A DNA stretch of 64,000 nucleotides from Cladochytrium replicatum (lineage: Eukaryota; Chytridiomycota; Chytridiomycetes; Cladochytriales; Cladochytriaceae). The position numbers were made by a program, and so were the translations under genes. The notes below the pieces were generated by a model. It worked only from the letters and a program-made list of their open reading frames with translations. It was not told the DNA's origin and ran no database searches. The stretch lies in NCBI GenBank assembly GCA_025526935.1, contig JAHLKD010000035.1, positions 186,001-250,000 on the forward strand. Direction: 5' to 3'. Below, piece by piece: positions 9,998-20,574 of the stretch; the stretch's first letter is position 1, and each line of letters opens with the position of its first letter.

Positions 9998-11509
9998 ATG
10001 GGCATGGCATCCGGCGTTGCGGAGAGACTCGATATGGAGTTCTCGAGGAGCAGCTTTGCGAATGTGTTGAGCTCGGTGAACCTGTTGGATGACTTCAGAA
10101 TGTTTGCTGCCGTATGTAGAACTGCTGAGCGCACCACTCTCACTTCTTATGTATTTCTTTTCAAGTTGAGGTTCACGCAAGAGAACGTAGACTTCTTGGT
10201 CGAGTACATAAACCTCGAACGACTAGCAGATATCGTTCCCAGATGTTTCAGTCAGTTTTGCGAAGACAACAATGATGGATCATCTGGTTTCCGCGATAAT
10301 GCTCATTCGAGTGGAACTACTGCTGTGCCAACCGAAAAGGAATCCGATGAAGAAAGTGGGGAGTCATACTTTGACGCGCTGGAGGAATACGAGGCCCAAC
10401 TGTACATGGATGCATCATTGGATGTTCTACCATCTCCATCAGTTTATCAGCCGACAAGCATTTCATACGTTTCAGACCGTCTTCTTCCACATTTCCTTTA
10501 CTTTTATGCACAATATTTCTCTCACGACGCTCCAATCGACCTAAACATAACTTCGTCAGCAAGAAGTAACATTCAGCGTTCTTTTATCGGCATCGGATCG
10601 GATTACACCAGTCCTCAAGTACCAACAACCATTTTTCTTGAAGCGGCGAAGGAAATCTTGTCTTTGCTTTATTACTCAACATTCCGTGATTACGTTACAT
10701 TGAAACGGCGACAAGAGGAAGAAGCTCTTGCACACAGGAACTCCCATCGAGTATTCATTTACGCTTCAAACGATGACCACGAGGATGAAATGTCATCGGA
10801 CGCAGCGTCGATCACAGATAGTCTCCGACCGCCTAACTCAACACGCTCGAGCAAAACTCGATCGAGCCTTCTTCCTGGTTCACCAATGGCATTATCGATC
10901 GTTTCACGCATTCAAAGAGGACTTCGCGTCAGCACAGATCTATCTGCTCCGCCTTCACCCACCCCTCGTTCCGAAACTCCTGATGGTGGTTCCCCAACCA
11001 TGAAACGAACAAGTTCGCTGTTCAGACATCGTCGAACCGGAAGTACATTATCCATTAATTCGAATAGCTCGGTCGCTGGTGGTGTTCCATCCTCTTTCCA
11101 ACCGCCGGTGAACTCCATCGGTGGTGCATCGAACAATAATCAACGCCCTTCATCCATGCTCGACCTTTCCACTCTGTACGCCAATAAGTTGTCGAGATTT
11201 TCCCCAAAACAGAACCAGCATTCCTCAGACTCGGACCCCCTTGGTGCACGGGCAGCTAGATCTGCTCGAAGGGCATCCACGGTTGTACTGTCATCGATCA
11301 GCGCAGGTGTTTCGGCGATGGATCCTCGGGGACGTAAAGATGATACAGAGAGTGGGAGGAGATGGGGTCCCTCCGAAAAAGAACGTGCGAGATCGCTCTC
11401 CAATTCGCGAGACACTCGACGGAGGTTCTCTGCGTGGATGGGAGGAGACAGTGAGAGCGATGCAGCACCACCAGTGCCAATGATCCCTGAGAAGTTCCGC
11501 AAGAGATAA
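9998..11509 (+). CDS. RGS-domain protein (regulator of G-protein signalling)
   Basis: A single open frame of 503 residues. An RGS fold is suggested by the N-terminal FANVLSSVNLLDDFRMFA and ENVDFLVEYINLERLADI, then, after an acidic insertion (about 95-150), LPHFLYFYAQYFS, PIDLNITSSARSNI and TTIFLEAAKEILSLLYY plus STFRDYVTL, which match the late helices of the RGS box. RGS domains speed GTP hydrolysis by G-alpha subunits. The C-terminal half is Ser-rich and positively charged, without a recognised domain and without membrane helices. The domain is split by a longer insertion than usual. Specific G-alpha partner unknown. Confidence 0.75.
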   Translation: MGMASGVAERLDMEFSRSSFANVLSSVNLLDDFRMFAAVCRTAERTTLTSYVFLFKLRFTQENVDFLVEYINLERLADIVPRCFSQFCEDNNDGSSGFRDNAHSSGTTAVPTEKESDEESGESYFDALEEYEAQLYMDASLDVLPSPSVYQPTSISYVSDRLLPHFLYFYAQYFSHDAPIDLNITSSARSNIQRSFIGIGSDYTSPQVPTTIFLEAAKEILSLLYYSTFRDYVTLKRRQEEEALAHRNSHRVFIYASNDDHEDEMSSDAASITDSLRPPNSTRSSKTRSSLLPGSPMALSIVSRIQRGLRVSTDLSAPPSPTPRSETPDGGSPTMKRTSSLFRHRRTGSTLSINSNSSVAGGVPSSFQPPVNSIGGASNNNQRPSSMLDLSTLYANKLSRFSPKQNQHSSDSDPLGARAARSARRASTVVLSSISAGVSAMDPRGRKDDTESGRRWGPSEKERARSLSNSRDTRRRFSAWMGGDSESDAAPPVPMIPEKFRKR

Positions 11510-11809
11510 AAAAGTGAATCCTCCATTTTCTTTGGTTGTTTTGCTTTTCTGATACTGCTGCTATCTTGCGAGTTTTGTTTTTTAAACATTTATTTCACTT
11601 AGATCCAAATCAGATTCAAGAACCTCTTATTGTGATGATCCTGTACTTGATGCTGTGATCTGACGGACATTGAAAGGATGCGTCAAAGGCAAAAATTTTG
11701 ACACATCGTGAACATCAATTCCATTTAACATATAACACGGGTGACTTAACCACGAGTAACCACCTTTACTACGCTTTAATCCGACCGTTAACATTTGTTT
11801 CACACTATC

Positions 11810-13494
11810 ATGCCTCGAAGAAGGGCCAACAACAGCTACAGAGGTGAAGATCACAAGTTCGCCAGACCGCATCGGTACGAATGGGATCCAAACGCACCGC
11901 GCCCAGAAAAACGAAGCCGTCGTACAACACAGCCAGTGTATGACGAGAATCAAGATGACGAGGCATTTGAACAGATGATCGGCAGCGACAGCGCACCATT
12001 CATCAATGCATTCGTCGACAGTAACCTCAGCGCGAAAGATGCTCCCGACAGCAGCTTCGACAACAGTTTCGACTCCAAATTCGATAATTTCGACTCTGGA
12101 GTCAACTTTGATTCCGACAATAATGGCCTTAACGAAGACGACAGTGACGAGATCGCCGCGGAGTCCGGAAGGTCCACGCCAACGCTTCTTGACGGCGGCC
12201 TTGACGGTCCTCCGATCACAAAGCCCAAGAAACCAGTTGGGGCTTTTTCCACCGAATCCGACCGAGCAATCATCAAAACCAGCATTTATTCAACCGTCCG
12301 CAACACTCTCGCTAGGATTCCGGCTGCTATCCTCACAATCCTGTCGTTTATACTTTCATGCATCCGAAATGTCACCGGTTATACCGTGCGTGCGACAGGC
12401 ACACTCCTGCATAATCTTTGGAGCCTGGTTGTGAGGACGTGGGAAAGCGAACGGGCCAAAGCGCGCACTGAGGTTGATCAGAATCAATCCAAAGCCATAC
12501 TCTTCGCGTTGGCTTTCCTAATTATCGCATCGTTCGTTATGCGTGCAGATAAGAACTCTCCTGTGCTTCAATCGATTTCACAGACTATTCAAGAAACCAC
12601 TCGTGATGTGCTGGGCAGTATTGGCGAGGTTCCTATGTTTCTATCATCATCCTTGGGATCTACGTCGTCGACAGCGGCTTCGAGTGTTTCCGGAGCCTTT
12701 TCAGCGGCTGGAAGCGGAGCAAGAAGCCTGATTCGAACGTTGGCTGGATCCGTCGAAGACGCAGCGGGAGAGTTCGGCTCTCTGATTGGTGGCGCGTTCG
12801 CCCAAAATTTGCCTAGACGAATCGACTTCTCTGGAATCAAAGTACCTTCGTTCAGCCAAGTCTGGTCGAAATTGTCAAGTATGACGCCCTACTCGATCGA
12901 GCTCACATACCGTCGATATGATGATCCGTTCCATTCCGTTCGTCGCGAAATCAATTCATATGTCCAAGAAGGTTCCCACGTGTTGGATTTGAGTGGAGGT
13001 ATGGATTATTCAATGATCTAAAGTTAACACAACTGACCATCTTCTTCAATTACTAAAGCTGATGGATTTATGCTGAATTTGCGACTCCTGAAAGATGTTC
13101 CGAATCTGACCGTTACGCTTGTAGAGCCAGATGTCTTCCAACATGAGACAATGTATGTCACTCTCTTCTTCGCAATTTTACATCTTACACTCCATTTCAC
13201 AGGATCGAAGCTTGCAAGGTGTTAGGATTTACCAACCACCGCAACCTTTTCGTTCTTGACAACTATAGTTCACTTCGACGATCCACTTACAACGCAATTG
13301 TAGCGTTCCCAACACAGCCGATGGGGGATCGCAAAGATGTCCTCGCGCTTAACTTCCAGCGATACCTTGTCAGTAACGGAACTTTGCTGTTCGTGGGGCA
13401 CAAGTGGCAAGAAATGTTGGGGTCTTCGTGGACCTTCCAAAAGTCGGGCACAACATTCCAGCACATCCCTTGGGGGATTGCGAAGCACAATTAG
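11810..13494 (+). CDS. Membrane-anchored protein with a methyltransferase-like C-terminal fold
   Basis: Three exons (11810-12998, 13059-13152, 13203-13494) give 524 residues. The N-terminus is basic (MPRRRANNSYRGEDHKF) and then acidic and Ser/Asp-rich. Two hydrophobic segments lie around residues 165-190 (RIPAAILTILSFILSCI) and 228-245 (AILFALAFLIIASFVM). The C-terminal part resembles a class I SAM-dependent methyltransferase: HVLDLSGADGFML for the glycine-rich loop and LTVTLVEPDVF for the acidic residue after strand 2, with a later hydrophobic strand (TLLFVGHKW). The glycine loop is not a perfect family motif, so catalytic activity is uncertain. Substrate unknown. Confidence 0.65.
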
Positions 13495-14698
13495 CACTGA
13501 AAATACTTCGTGCAACATCAACCCTCACCATTAATTTGTACCAAAACTCGATGTAATCGCAGCCAAAATATTTTCACCGACGTGCCATTACTCTGGAGCG
13601 TTTAACATTTCCCCCGATGATTTTTCTCACAGAACCGCTACTCTGGATCATTCCTTTTCAGTTATTCTCAATCGAAAATAGTTACATGTTTCTGCAAAAA
13701 CACACATTGTATTTTCTTCAATATAATAAGTTCATCTTTAAAATGTAACAGGGAAAAGTTTCGACCTTGCTGCTCGATTTTTCAAGGGCGTTTTCACAAG
13801 CTTCAATTAGAATGCTTGCTAAAAGCTTCATGCATGTCCATTATCAAGGTTTCGAAATGATCAATGTCACATTGATTGTATCACCAGCTCACGAACTTTT
13901 TTTGATTTTACACGCCTGCTGCTATTTCCTGCTTGTAATGTGGCGACTATTCGGTAACAAGGGGTCGCTGCTGAGCGTAGTTGTGTCCTTGAGTTGCGCA
14001 AGTTAGTGCAACTGGCCAGTTGTTTCTCGTTTGAGAAGCGTCAAGGTTAGGTGGGTTGCCAATCAGCTTGAGACGGAGGAAACATAAAGTTGTTTGCAAT
14101 CGTAACCAGGATATGTTACTTCTTTTCGCCGCAGTTCCACGTTCCTAGAGTTCCCAGTTGAGTCCCGACGCTCGGCTGTGAACTTCTTCATCATCTTCTC
14201 CGTACGCTCATACGTCTTCGCTCGTTTCTTCCTGCCCTAAAACTGAAGATGATGGTCGTGAATAAACAGTGTTCTGGCTGAGTTTCACAAATACATAACT
14301 GTCGCAGATAATCCAACGATCATTTCTCCGAGTATAGAGTCCGTGGCTCTCACTTTAGCCTTTGTAAAATTTAGGGAAGAGCTTGTTGTTTAGCGAAAGA
14401 GAGCCGCGATTGGAACCCATCAAGAGTCATTCGGCTTTCTAGAAGAGCTGCCGCTGAAGCATCGTCTTCGACTCGCCATATGGTTCCATGCAGCTTCACT
14501 CGTATTGACATTTCCTTCACAGAACTCGTTAAGCTGTGTACATTTGTGTTGCACAAAACTTCATCACCGTTTGCTGGGAACACAGCTATTTCAACATCAC
14601 CAGTGGATTATCATGAGGACCCCGCTCTGATCAGGAACCGAATCAAAATCGATTGACAACCCACCACGAACAACTCTCATTTCTCAATCAAATGCCAA
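13495..14698. other. Stretch without a resolved gene; possible minus-strand relics
   Basis: No long open frame. On the minus strand three protein-like patches lie in order: SLTSSVKEMSIRVKLHGTIW (within 14583-14395), KAKVRATDSILGEMIVGLSA (about 14365-14300) and RKKRAKTYERTEKMMKKFTA (about 14235-14150). They could be exons of a small gene or a degraded copy; clean splice joins were not found. The first 600 bp are AT-rich with nothing recognisable. Confidence 0.4.
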
Positions 14699-16056
14699 TC
14701 ATCCAGACAGCGATGCGATTGGTCCCTTCTTGTAGCCCGCCCACTCAGTCCAGCTTCCATCGTACACCTTGATCGAATCAATCTTCCTACCAGTCCTCTC
14801 AAGCGCAAGCGCAACAATGCACGCCGTGACTCCACTCCCGCACATCGCCACAATCGGTCTGCGCATATCGACACGCTTCTCGTCAAACAGCTTGTGAAGC
14901 TCCTCAGGTGGCAGAAGCGTGCCGGTTTCGGGATTTAGGACTTCTGCGAAAGGGACATTGATAGCGGAGGGAATGTGGCCTGAAGGGACCTCGATGCGTG
15001 GTTCGGGTGCTTCACCAAAAAATCTGCAAACCGTTGAATGATTCGGAAGTTGACACGCAAAATTAGCATTTACCGTGGCTTCGGTCGTGCGTCCAAGATC
15101 ACGGACTTTTCGGCGTAAAGAAAGTCTGTTGCGTCGACCAATAGATTCTGATAGTCAATGACCATGTCGGGCTTAAAGTTTGCTTTGTACGTCGTCGGCT
15201 GCAAATGAAGATTCAGAGCCCGAACGAAATTGTTGATTAGCCGCAATACCTCAAATGAGGGAACAGGTCCAGATTCCACTTGCTTGTTCTCGCTGATCCA
15301 TTTCTTCAGACCCCCATCTAGAACGCTTACTTTATCATGGCCAAACACCTACCACACCGTAAATCACTCTGTTTATACAATAATAAGATGCTTTCGAACC
15401 TTAAACGTCCACCATGCTCTAGGGGCAGAAAAAATTCCTTTCGAATCATAGACCACAACGTGATCCTTTTCTGACACTCCGAGCCGGCCTTTCGATCAAT
15501 ATGGAATTAGCAGACGATCTCTAGACAACTGTTGACATACTCATATGACCCTCAAATTCTTTTGCGGTTGGAAGCATATGTGGGAGTTGTGACGAGGTAT
15601 CCGCGATCTTGTCGACATCGAAGTACCTGGCACCCTTTCACAACCATTCATTCATGCCCCAGAAAATTGATACCAAAAGCTATTGCCTACTGGGATCCTC
15701 TTTTCGAGAAACTCCTTCTCCGCGTTCGGGTGGTTCTCAATCTTCTTCCACTGCCCATCGACATATCTCCACGGATCGTCCTTCGACGTCTCTTCGACCG
15801 GCCCAGGTCCAAACGAGTTCATCAGCATCTTTGTGATTCTTCCTGGCGGGTCCTTTGGCATCGGCGCGCCGATAGGCATGTGCCATGTCGCGTCCAACAC
15901 ACGAACTTTGGACAGATTGGCAGCCAGCCAATCCGTGCTGACGATCGGAGAGTTGGGGTCCCATGCAGACGACGACATTGTCGCGACGCGCCGAGATTTG
16001 AATTTGGAGTGACGAGCGCAGATTTGCCGAACTCGAAATGGAGCGAAACGCAACAT
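14699..16056 (-). CDS. TUM1: 3-mercaptopyruvate sulfurtransferase (tandem rhodanese)
   Basis: Two rhodanese domains. The first begins [20 protein letters not shown] and includes [20 protein letters not shown] and [20 protein letters not shown]; the second includes [22 protein letters not shown] and the active loop [15 protein letters not shown]. The loop CGSGVT is the mercaptopyruvate sulfurtransferase form (thiosulfate sulfurtransferases have CRKGVT). It moves sulfur from mercaptopyruvate to acceptors, including tRNA-thiolation carriers. Starting at ATG 16056 adds a basic, Ser-poor leader ([19 protein letters not shown]) that looks mitochondrial; an internal ATG at 15979 would give a cytosolic form. 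Small introns interrupt near 15690, 15530, 15400 and 15050. The start lies 38 bp from the start of the divergent neighbour. Confidence 0.92.
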
Positions 16057-16094
16057 GTTGATCAAGCCACTGTGTGGCAGGATACGATTCGGCG

Positions 16095-16776
16095 ATGCGG
16101 AAAGTCATGCTGAGGATAGGACCGACGTATGTCATGCATGCAAAGATTATACTGAGGCGAGACTACGAGGAAAGCTGGTTCGACGATGAGAAATTGAGGG
16201 AATTGGTGGATGCAATGCACCCGTTGCTGAGATCATTGTTGTGCGAAGGGAACAACAGCAAACAGAAATCAAGAACTACAGGTACGAATTCGATGTTCAT
16301 ATCCATTGAAAAAAGACTAACTATCTGATTGGTTCAAGAAAGCCATGGTCCAACTGCAAATGTTCACTCCAGCGGTAATCAGTAGTATAATCATACGTAT
16401 GTTCATGAACATGATCTTTTCTCCAGCATCGTTGCGATTTGCATATTACTTGAAACAGTCGGGTTCTAAGGGCAGCTTTCTTCGCCGTCATGGAAGTACA
16501 TATCAGTCCATGAAGGTCCATGGACTTGAACTCGTCATTGTGGTTGAAAAACCAATCGAAAAGGGTTCAAAGCATCAAGGGAAGGAAAGTGACTCAATGG
16601 AGTTGTCATCTCATCTGCCCGAGTTCCTCGGAATCCCAATCGAACCAGAACGAAAAGCGGGAAAGGTAATCTGCTTCCATCAACGGAGAATGGGAGATTT
16701 TGACCGTTCAGTCATCAGCAGAGCGGTGGTCGATGATCTGCGTAACACATTGTCGCTCTTCGGGCGGACACTGTGA
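16095..16776 (+). CDS. Small protein of unknown function, divergent from TUM1
   Basis: Three exons (16095-16281, 16339-16374, 16427-16776) keep the frame and give 190 residues. Conserved-looking stretches are KIILRRDYEESWFDDEKLRE, LRFAYYLKQSGSKGSFLRRH and MKVHGLELVIVVEKP, followed by an acidic/charged middle and a C-terminus AVVDDLRNTLSLFGRTL. No signal peptide or membrane helix. I do not recognise a family. The ATG at 16095 is the first in frame after the TUM1 start; later in-frame ATGs at 16107 and 16134 are possible. Confidence 0.55.
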
Positions 16777-16867
16777 GTTCAATAATGCATTGTATTGCCT
16801 CCAATCACGAAGTGTATAACCGTATTCTCTACAGTGATCTATATATAACTGCTTCTATTTCATCGCT

Positions 16868-18454
16868 TCAGTTGTGTTGCAACCAGTCTGCTGCCGCATT
16901 CAGTGGCAGGTCGATAACTGGGAACCGTGCCCCCTTCAGATCTAGTCCGCTTATCTTCCACCACTCCAATGCTTCCCACTCCTGCTGCTGGCTAGCCCAC
17001 ACAATCGCCGATACCGTGTATCGCAGCTCCAATCCACTCCTCTTCCACCACTCCAGCACCTCAACCTGTCCCTTCTTACTTGCTCGATTCATCGCATATG
17101 TCGTCCACTTCATCTCCAACCCCGAGTTCTTCCACCACTCCAGCGCGTCGACCTTTCCAAACATACTCGATTGATTGACCGCAAGGGCAGTGTACTTCAG
17201 CTCAATCCCGCTGAGCTTCCACCACTCCAATACGTCCACGAATGCCTTCACGCTCGCCTGGTTGATCGCGTTTTCAGTCCACTTTAGCTCCAAACCGCTT
17301 CGTTTCCACCATTCCAGCACGGCGACGTGTCCGTGTTCACTCGCACCATCGATTGCCTTCTCAGTCCACTGGAGCTCGACTCCGCAGTTCACCCACCATT
17401 CCAAAACATTCACATGTCCGCCTGTGCTAGCATCGTCCAACGCCGCAGTGCTCCACTTCAACACTCCGCCACGTTTCCACCACTCTAGAACCTCAATGTG
17501 GCCGTTCTTGCTAGCCAGATCCATAGCCTCGGTCCACCGCAGCTCAAACCCCTTTTTTCCCCACCAGTCCAGTACATGCACATGCCCTAGTTCGCTGGCA
17601 CGGTTTAACGCTTGTTCGGTCCACTTCAATTCAAGCCCGCTGTCTTTCCACCACTCAAGAATCTCAATGTGTCCATTTTTACTCCCCCAGTTCATTGCTT
17701 CGTGCGAATATCGAAGTTCAAGGCCGCTATTTTTCCACCATTGAAGTGACGCAAGGTGCCCATCGTGGCTCGCCCAGTCCATGGCGGACGTCGTCCACAG
17801 CAAGTCAACGCCGCTGGCGATCCACCAATCGAGCGCACGCACGTGTCCGTTGAAGCTCGCTGAGCTGACGGCGTCTTCCGTGAACCGGAGCTCTAAAGCG
17901 CTCTTCTTCCACCACTCAAGCACATCCACGTGTCCATTCATGCTCGCCAGGTCCACTGCGACATGAAACTTGACTTCGAGCCCGCTCTTCACCCACCACT
18001 CCAGAATGTCAACGTGTCCTTCACTCGCAGCCCAGTCGACCGCTCCTTCGGAATACCGTACCTCGAGCCCACTGGTCTTCCACCACTCGAGCACCGCAAC
18101 GTGTCCGCATTTGCTCGCATTGTCCATCGCAAAATTGTCCCATTCCAATTGAAGCCCGCTCCTTCTCCACCACTCCAATACGTCGACGTGGCCATTCATG
18201 CTCGCCAAACGGAGCGCGATGTCCGTGTAGATGTGTGGACGTTTTAAGGATAGGTGGAGGTCAAGGAGACCAACAAAGCCCCGGGCACTGGCTTTGTTCA
18301 TGGAGAGGAGTGGGATGTCGTGGGCGAGAATCGACTGGACATGCTTGCGACGGAGAGTGGTAGCGATTCGGAAAGCCGGGATCGCCATCTCCGGCATGAT
18401 TCCGAGGGTTAACAGGACTCGGTCGACGAGTTCGAGTGGGATTGTTGGGGCCAT
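16868..18454 (-). CDS. Protein of fifteen 29-residue ankyrin-like repeats
   Basis: A single open frame of 528 residues. The N-terminus (MAPTIPLELVDRVLLTLGIM) resembles an F-box-like helix seen at the start of many chytrid repeat proteins. From about residue 90 to the end there are fifteen tandem units with consensus ASxxGHVxVLEWWKxSGLEL plus KWTExAIDx, nearly all 28-29 residues long, against 33 for a canonical ankyrin repeat. The Trp-Trp pair is kept in every unit. Such GHxxVLEWW repeats form large families in chytrids and some protists and probably bind proteins. The ATG at 18454 is chosen because the hydrophobic N-terminal helix begins there. No intron is evident. Confidence 0.8.
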   Translation of the reverse strand: MAPTIPLELVDRVLLTLGIMPEMAIPAFRIATTLRRKHVQSILAHDIPLLSMNKASARGFVGLLDLHLSLKRPHIYTDIALRLASMNGHVDVLEWWRRSGLQLEWDNFAMDNASKCGHVAVLEWWKTSGLEVRYSEGAVDWAASEGHVDILEWWVKSGLEVKFHVAVDLASMNGHVDVLEWWKKSALELRFTEDAVSSASFNGHVRALDWWIASGVDLLWTTSAMDWASHDGHLASLQWWKNSGLELRYSHEAMNWGSKNGHIEILEWWKDSGLELKWTEQALNRASELGHVHVLDWWGKKGFELRWTEAMDLASKNGHIEVLEWWKRGGVLKWSTAALDDASTGGHVNVLEWWVNCGVELQWTEKAIDGASEHGHVAVLEWWKRSGLELKWTENAINQASVKAFVDVLEWWKLSGIELKYTALAVNQSSMFGKVDALEWWKNSGLEMKWTTYAMNRASKKGQVEVLEWWKRSGLELRYTVSAIVWASQQQEWEALEWWKISGLDLKGARFPVIDLPLNAAADWLQHN

Positions 18455-18648
18455 TGGTCGAGTGTGTGAAACTGGTTTTACAACAGAACAAGGCAGGCAC
18501 GATGGGCACACCCAAAAAAACTGCGAAAAACAACACCATCACACAAGGATTAACGTTCCACAGTTTGTGATCACTGTCACCTTTGCGCTTCCACAACACC
18601 CAGCGCGGAAGTATTAAACACCGTCTATCACCACACAAAGTAGGCACG

Positions 18649-20574
18649 TTAGTTTGATTGCCCCTCAATCTCTGGCTGGCCAGTGGCTTCCATTACTGCC
18701 TCGTCCCCACCAGCACCGCCATGTTCTTCCACCCTATCCATTTCGTGGTCGCCATACAGATCATCGTCGTCCGACATGGCATGATGCTGGTCACCAGTGG
18801 ACTCGTTGTGTACCGCGTCATGCTCAAACCCACCTACCACCTCTCTCATCGCGAACGCACCAGCCGCATGCGGATCATTAAACGCAACCGTCTGATCTCC
18901 CTCCAATGTCTCTTTCGCGTGGTGGTGATCTCCTTCAAACCCGCTGCCGGCATTTGATTGAACATCATCATTCTCATCGACGTGGGACTCATTCCCAGTC
19001 TGGTAGTGATGCTCCAGCGCTTCGGCTTCGCGTGCCGGCGGTTCAGAAGACGATGATGTCGCGGCACCACCTGCCCCGCTCGCCCTCTCCCGAGCTTTCT
19101 TCTCCAGATCCGCCCACGGGTCATCAAGAAACGACCGCCTGAAAAATGGCTCAACGTCCTCCCATGCACCTGGCTCACGGCGGTCGTTACCGCGAGGACC
19201 GCCACGTTGACCATAATCGTCAGTCCTGCGTCTCTGTAAAGCCAATGAAAAGGAAAGAATAAGAATCATGCTGTTAGTGTTGTCTATGCGTGGACTCACC
19301 TTTGCAGGATGACCATATTCGCGATCTCTGTCAGGATACCCTCTTTTCTCAAAACCACTACGCCCACCGCGCATAGAGCCATATCCTTGATGCCCTCGGC
19401 CATCATGCCGATCGTAATCATCATAGCCGCCCCTCCCAATTCTTCCGCCTCGGCCTCGTGGACCTCCTGGACCATATCCGGGACCACGATCGCCGTAGCC
19501 TCCCCTAGGTCCATACCCGGGCCCCCGAAAGTCACCCCCATAAGGAACACCCGCTCCACGGCTATCATTGTACGGTCCCTGGCCGCCGCCAAAAGAACCA
19601 TCCCTAAAGTCTCTCCCACGATTGTCTTTTCTTGCAAAGTCCCCGCCACCCCTTCCTGGCCCATACGCTCCACCACCACGGCCACCACGGTACCCTCCGC
19701 GATCATTTGGCCGACGGGTATCTCCGTGATATTGCCCAAAAGGAGGCGGACCGCCTCCAGCAGGTTCTGGTGACGAGGCTCTATGCGGTGGAACACCTCC
19801 GCCATCTCTTTCTGGTAGTGGCGCCCTTTCCCGAGGTTCACGGGGAGGACCAACCTGAACATGATTGTAGTCATTAAAACGATCAGCCCCACCACCTCGT
19901 CCTCCCCGGCCACCACCACCACGGCCACCACCACGGCCTCCCCGAACCCCAGCACCACCTCGTCCTCCACCATAACTCTGAGGAGTTGGGGGAAGATTAC
20001 CAGGGCGATATGATTGAGCTCCGGAAGATGGTGTTACACCTTGCTGCTGCTGTCCATAATAGCCAGGCATACTCGGAAGCGGAAACGGAGCAGTCGGAGG
20101 CGGCGCGGCAGAACCGTACCCTTGTCCCTGAGGGGGTCGCATTTGGGCTGGAGCACTGTAAGGCTGCTGCTGGGGTGGATATGAACCTGAGGCTGGAGCA
20201 CCGGACGATGAAGCGGCGCCATACTGTTGGAACTGGGGATATTGTGAGGCTGCGAACATCGAGAGGAGAGCTGCTGCGTTGGCCTGTTGTGAAGGGTCAG
20301 CGGACGCAGCGGATCCGGCTGCTGGGGCAGGCTGCTGGTATGCTTGGAGGTACTGAGCTGCCTGTTGAGCGGCGTGCTGGTAGTAAGCGGCGGTTGCGAG
20401 TTGCTGAGGTTGTGTTCCGTAGGCTTGCTGTTGAGGCGGGTACGGTGGTTGACCTGGTTGCTGAGCGTAAGCCTGGGCGTACTGAGCACCTTGTGCGGCA
20501 GCAGCGGCAGCGTATTGCGCGGCAGCGGCAGCCTGAGCCTGGCCAGCAGCACCGATCTGCTGCCAGTAGTTCAT
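18649..20574 (-). CDS. Q-rich / RGG-rich low-complexity protein, probable RNA-binding
   Basis: About 619 residues. The N-terminal third is Gln/Ala/Tyr/Pro-rich (prion-like), the middle is an extended RGG/RGRGG and GGYGDR-type region, and the C-terminus is acidic. One non-repetitive block, AWEDVEPFFRRSFLDDPWAD followed by LEKKARERA, may be a short conserved motif. No RRM, KH or other folded RNA-binding domain is visible. RGG plus prion-like composition is typical of RNP-granule proteins, so RNA binding is an inference. An intron at 19234-19299 has good GTGAGT and TTACAG borders, is 66 bp, and contains no stop in frame, so retention would simply add 22 residues. Confidence 0.75.
   Translation of the reverse strand: MNYWQQIGAAGQAQAAAAAQYAAAAAAQGAQYAQAYAQQPGQPPYPPQQQAYGTQPQQLATAAYYQHAAQQAAQYLQAYQQPAPAAGSAASADPSQQANAAALLSMFAASQYPQFQQYGAASSSGAPASGSYPPQQQPYSAPAQMRPPQGQGYGSAAPPPTAPFPLPSMPGYYGQQQQGVTPSSGAQSYRPGNLPPTPQSYGGGRGGAGVRGGRGGGRGGGGRGGRGGGADRFNDYNHVQVGPPREPRERAPLPERDGGGVPPHRASSPEPAGGGPPPFGQYHGDTRRPNDRGGYRGGRGGGAYGPGRGGGDFARKDNRGRDFRDGSFGGGQGPYNDSRGAGVPYGGDFRGPGYGPRGGYGDRGPGYGPGGPRGRGGRIGRGGYDDYDRHDGRGHQGYGSMRGGRSGFEKRGYPDRDREYGHPAKVSPRIDNTNSMILILSFSLALQRRRTDDYGQRGGPRGNDRREPGAWEDVEPFFRRSFLDDPWADLEKKARERASGAGGAATSSSSEPPAREAEALEHHYQTGNESHVDENDDVQSNAGSGFEGDHHHAKETLEGDQTVAFNDPHAAGAFAMREVVGGFEHDAVHNESTGDQHHAMSDDDDLYGDHEMDRVEEHGGAGGDEAVMEATGQPEIEGQSN

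Noticed and set aside
17175-18247. Long plus-strand frames with repeated FHHSST/STSTCP peptides
   Set aside because: They are the reverse complement of the 29-residue ankyrin-like repeats; the repeated pattern is inherited from the true minus-strand gene.
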